This document shows, one piece after another, positions 61,633 to 64,000 of a stretch of DNA of 64,000 nucleotides. The stretch's first letter is position 1; each line of letters begins with the position of its first letter. A program made the translations under genes and the position numbers. The DNA comes from Bradyrhizobium sp. dw_411. GTDB lineage: Bacteria > Pseudomonadota > Alphaproteobacteria > Rhizobiales > Xanthobacteraceae. The notes beneath the pieces are model-generated. The model saw nothing but the letters and a program-made list of their open reading frames with translations, ran no database searches and was not told the origin of the DNA. Location of the stretch: assembly GCF_018449695.1 (NCBI RefSeq), contig NZ_JAAVUY010000008.1, positions 124,001 to 188,000 on the forward strand, written 5' to 3'.

Positions 61633-62907
61633 ATGAAGGATGACCGCAAACATATCGCGGTCCTATGCACGCTCGACACCAAGAGCGAGCATGCGGCTTG
61701 CGTCAAGACGCTGATCGAGGGCCGCGGGCATCGGGTTATTCTGATCGATATTGGCGTGCTGGGAGAACCGGGTCTCCCGGCCGACAGGACCCGCGCCGAG
61801 CTCGCCCGTGCGGCGGGCTCGGAGATCGGCGAACTGGCACTGGCCGCAGATCGCGGCAAGGCGCTGGCGATCATGTCGACCGGCGCTGAAGCCGTCGTGA
61901 TGCAGATGTATCGCGCCGGAGAGCTGGACGGCATTCTCGGCCTCGGCGGCGGATCTGGAACCGCCGTGGCGACAGCGGCGATGCGAGCCCTTCCCGTAGG
62001 CCTGCCCAAGGTCATGATTTCGACGATGGCTGCGACGCCAAAGGCCGCGAGCTATGTCGGCACCCGTGACATCACGATGGTCAACACCGTCACCGATCTG
62101 GTCGGGATGAATCCGATTATCCGCGGTGTCTTGGCCAACGGCGCGGGAGCCATTTGTGGCATGGTGGAAATTGGCGCCAGCCAGGAACATCGGCAGAACG
62201 ACAAAAGCCGCCCCACGGTGGCCATCACCGCGTTCGGCGTGACGACCGAAGCAGCGATGCGCTGCCACGCCCTGCTCACGCAGCATGGCTGCGAGACGAT
62301 GATTTTTCATGCCAACGGCACCGGCGGCCGCACGATGGAAGAACTGATCGCACAAGGCGCCATCGACGCCGTGCTGGACCTGACCATCACCGAGCTGGCT
62401 GACGAGCTCTGCGGCGGCTTTCTCAGCGCCGGTCCCGGGCGGCTTGAAGCAGCCGGCAAGTTCGGCATTCCGCAAGTAGTGCTGCCGGGCGCCATCGACA
62501 TGGTCAATTTCACAACGTCCGATACGGTGCCGGAACGATATCGTCATCGCAGGCTTCATGCCCATAGCCCCAATACGACACTGATGCGGACCACCGCCGA
62601 AGAAAATGCCACGCTCGGTCGTTGGGTCGGCGAAAAGCTCTCCCGGGCAAAGCGCCGGGCCGTGCTTATCCTGCCGTTGCGCGGATTTTCCGAATACGAT
62701 CGAACAGGCGGCGTGTTTTATGAACCCGACAGCGACCGCGCATTCATCGACGCGGCGGCGACGGCGTTGAACGGACACGCAGACATCCTGCGCCTCGACG
62801 CCAATATCAACGACCTGATTTGTGCCGAGACCGCCGTCGCACAATTGCTGACGTTACTGCAAGATGGCCGGTCTGAAGCGCTCGCATCGGATCAACCGTC
62901 TAACTAA
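61633..62907 (+). CDS. Tm-1-like ATP-binding domain protein (UPF0261 family)
   Basis: A protein of 424 residues from ATG 61633; GTG 61621 is an alternative. It matches the UPF0261/Tm-1-like family: IAVLCTLDTKSEHAACVKTLI, DIGVLGEPG, GILGLGGGSGTAVATAAMRALP, PKVMISTMAATPKAASYVGTRDITMVNTVTDLVGMN, then a C-terminal domain with AITAFGVTTEAAMRC, FHANGTGGRTMEELI, LTITELADELCGG and a closing ILPLRGFSEYDRTGGVFYEP. This family forms the N-terminal part of the plant Tm-1 protein; the bacterial reaction is not established. The next gene matches the C-terminal part. Confidence 0.92.
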   Translation: MKDDRKHIAVLCTLDTKSEHAACVKTLIEGRGHRVILIDIGVLGEPGLPADRTRAELARAAGSEIGELALAADRGKALAIMSTGAEAVVMQMYRAGELDGILGLGGGSGTAVATAAMRALPVGLPKVMISTMAATPKAASYVGTRDITMVNTVTDLVGMNPIIRGVLANGAGAICGMVEIGASQEHRQNDKSRPTVAITAFGVTTEAAMRCHALLTQHGCETMIFHANGTGGRTMEELIAQGAIDAVLDLTITELADELCGGFLSAGPGRLEAAGKFGIPQVVLPGAIDMVNFTTSDTVPERYRHRRLHAHSPNTTLMRTTAEENATLGRWVGEKLSRAKRRAVLILPLRGFSEYDRTGGVFYEPDSDRAFIDAAATALNGHADILRLDANINDLICAETAVAQLLTLLQDGRSEALASDQPSN

Positions 62908-62940
62908 GCACGAAACCGCATACAGGATATGAGGCAGCCC

Positions 62941-63783
62941 ATGGGACATCAGTTCACGAGAGAGCAAGTCGAAGAAAGGCTGCGTGCGTCGTTGTCCAAG
63001 GGCAGCCCGATCATTGCCGGCGGAGCCGGCAATGGCCTGTCGGCCAAATGCGCCGAGCTTGGAGGCATCGATCTTATCATCATCTACAACAGCGGAAAAT
63101 TTCGCATGGACGGATTGCCGTCCATCAGCGGGTTGATGCCGTATGGCAACGCCAACGACATCGTTCTCGAACTGGGCGAAAGGCATGTGCTGCCCGCCGT
63201 GGCACACACACCGGTGATCGCGGGTGTCTGTGGCACCGACCCGACCCGCGACATGCGGCGTTTTCTCGCGCAAATCAAGGATGTCGGGTTTTCCGGCGTG
63301 ATCAACTATCCAACGGTTTCACGGTTCGATGGGGCTATTCGGCGCGATTTCGAGGCCGTTGGCCTCGGCTTTGCCCGTGAGGTCGAAATGATCGGAATGG
63401 CGCGCGAGGCAGGTCTCTACACCTGCTGTTACGTCCGCTCTGTTGACGAGAGCCGGGACATGGCAGCCGCCGGCGTCGATGTCGTCGTACCGCATGTGGG
63501 TCTCACCAGCGGTGGAACGATCGGCGCAGAGGCTGCCATGTCACTGGACGACGCCGCCCGGACGACGCAGGAGATCATCGACGCAGCACGGTCCGTGAAC
63601 CCGCATGTCATCGCGCTCGCCCATGGCGGCCCGATGGAAAGTCCTGACGACGTCAACTACGTGATGGAACGCACCTCGGCGCAGGGTTTTGTGGGAGCGT
63701 CGAGCATCGAACGGCTGCCAGTGGAAACGGCTATCGCAGGCACCGTTCGCGCGTTCAAGGCGATTTCATTCCGAAACAAATAA
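62941..63783 (+). CDS. Phosphoenolpyruvate-hydrolase-family TIM-barrel protein
   Basis: A protein of 280 residues from ATG 62941 (GAGG 6 bp upstream). It has the TIM-barrel pattern of the PEP-hydrolase/isocitrate-lyase-like family: PIIAGGAGNGLSAKCAELGGID, YNSGKFRMDGLPSISGLMPYG, PVIAGVCGTDPTRDM, GVINYPTVSRFDG, VDVVVPHVGLTSGG and VIALAHGGPMESPDDV. It corresponds to the C-terminal half of plant Tm-1 and follows the N-terminal-half gene by 33 bp. The two bacterial proteins therefore probably act together. The reaction is unknown; a C-C bond-forming or breaking step on an oxo acid fits the fold. Confidence 0.88.
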   Translation: MGHQFTREQVEERLRASLSKGSPIIAGGAGNGLSAKCAELGGIDLIIIYNSGKFRMDGLPSISGLMPYGNANDIVLELGERHVLPAVAHTPVIAGVCGTDPTRDMRRFLAQIKDVGFSGVINYPTVSRFDGAIRRDFEAVGLGFAREVEMIGMAREAGLYTCCYVRSVDESRDMAAAGVDVVVPHVGLTSGGTIGAEAAMSLDDAARTTQEIIDAARSVNPHVIALAHGGPMESPDDVNYVMERTSAQGFVGASSIERLPVETAIAGTVRAFKAISFRNK

Positions 63784-63871
63784 CCGCACCAAAACGGCCC
63801 TGCTCCCCATTAAGAGGCTCGCCCTTTCGCTTTCATCGACTGCGCGTGCTCGATGTCGTTTAATTCCGGCG

Positions 63872-64000
63872 TTACAGCAGGAACGAGAGAGCCTCCTCGC
63901 AGCGATCTTCCACCTTGAGCGCCAGCAGATCATCGGCTCGCGTCCTGCCCAAATTGACGGCCGCTATAGGTATGCCGCGGCGGGCGGCAGCCTGGGCGAA
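63872..64000 (-). CDS. C-terminal fragment, probable Sir2-family deacylase (cut by window edge)
   Basis: The last 42 codons of a minus-strand gene, ending at a TAA at 63872-63874; the rest lies beyond the window. The residues (GIPIAAVNLGRTRADDLLAL, then KVEDRCEEALSFLL) resemble the NAD-binding C-terminal end of bacterial sirtuins, where a VNLGxTRADD segment closes the Rossmann domain. The fragment is too short for certainty. It is convergent with the plus-strand operon, 88 bp away. Confidence 0.5.
   Translation of the reverse strand, partial: FAQAAARRGIPIAAVNLGRTRADDLLALKVEDRCEEALSFLL

Noticed and set aside
61663..62844. 393-residue minus-strand frame under the Tm-1-like gene, and the 368-residue one at 59516-60622
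   Set aside because: Both mirror well-supported plus-strand genes with strong motifs; neither antisense product resembles a family.
61633..63783. Antiviral defence role because of the plant Tm-1 relation
   Set aside because: The neighbours are a TRAP protein, a reductase and an enolase-superfamily enzyme, which points to metabolism. No defence genes are near.
1..64000. tRNA, rRNA, CRISPR arrays, insertion sequences, integrases, attachment sites
   Set aside because: No tRNA-like or rRNA-like sequence, no regular spacer-repeat array, and no transposase or integrase motif was seen. Repeats found are short and local.

Overview
The window reads as one stretch of an alphaproteobacterial chromosome, most like Bradyrhizobium and its relatives. 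This is inferred from the high-GC codon usage, the many overlapping stop/start junctions, and the dense mix of importers and oxygenases; no rRNA or taxonomic marker is present. It holds 57 complete genes and one gene fragment. No tRNA, rRNA, CRISPR array, transposase or integrase was seen. Nearly every gene is an importer component, a ring-attacking oxygenase, an amide or C-N hydrolase, or a local regulator, so the window looks like a catabolic accessory region for nitrogen-containing (probably heterocyclic) and related acidic compounds.

Region A (426-11117): a minus-strand operon of Rieske oxygenase, its reductase, a creatininase-like amidohydrolase, a hydantoinase-like amidohydrolase and a DapA-like aldolase. 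With it are an NMT1/THI5-type ABC importer split around a divergent GntR/FCD regulator, and a lone 2-oxoglutarate/IPNS-type dioxygenase. Similar GTATACC-type inverted repeats lie before the binding-protein gene and the IPNS-like gene. Region B (11385-28691): a flavin acyl-CoA-dehydrogenase-like monooxygenase heads a sugar-type ABC operon. A BetI-like TetR gene and a second, paralogous monooxygenase run divergently. Then come a SnoaL-like protein, an unusual asparaginase-like protein, a CocE-like hydrolase, a second NMT1-type ABC importer, a flavin monooxygenase and an alpha/beta hydrolase. The promoters of the first monooxygenase operon and of the second NMT1 binding-protein gene share almost the same 26-bp palindrome over the -10 box, which suggests one TetR regulon.

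Region C (28764-40641): a BMP/nucleoside-type ABC importer, a divergent bacterial-luciferase-like monooxygenase, then a complete LivKHMGF-type importer followed by a convergent isochorismatase-like amidase. Region D (40925-44149): a compact operon of a PhzS-like flavin monooxygenase, a homologue of the cofactor-free 2,4-dioxygenase Hod, and a second flavin monooxygenase. This is the most interesting module in the window. Region E (57369 down to 44192): a 13-kb minus-strand gene train of FAH-family protein, hydantoinase A and B, IclR regulator, DapA-like protein, a second LivKHFGM-type importer, a beta-hydroxyacid dehydrogenase and a PDC/fuconolactonase-type amidohydrolase.

Region F (57596-63783): a GntR regulator and a mandelate-racemase-like enolase-superfamily enzyme face a plus-strand operon of TRAP binding protein, PanE-like reductase, Tm-1-like ATP-binding protein and a TIM-barrel PEP-hydrolase-family protein. 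The last two match the two halves of plant Tm-1. The right edge cuts a minus-strand gene whose last 42 codons resemble a sirtuin C-terminus. Overall, each module pairs an importer with one or more oxygenases and C-N hydrolases. Substrates cannot be read from sequence alone.
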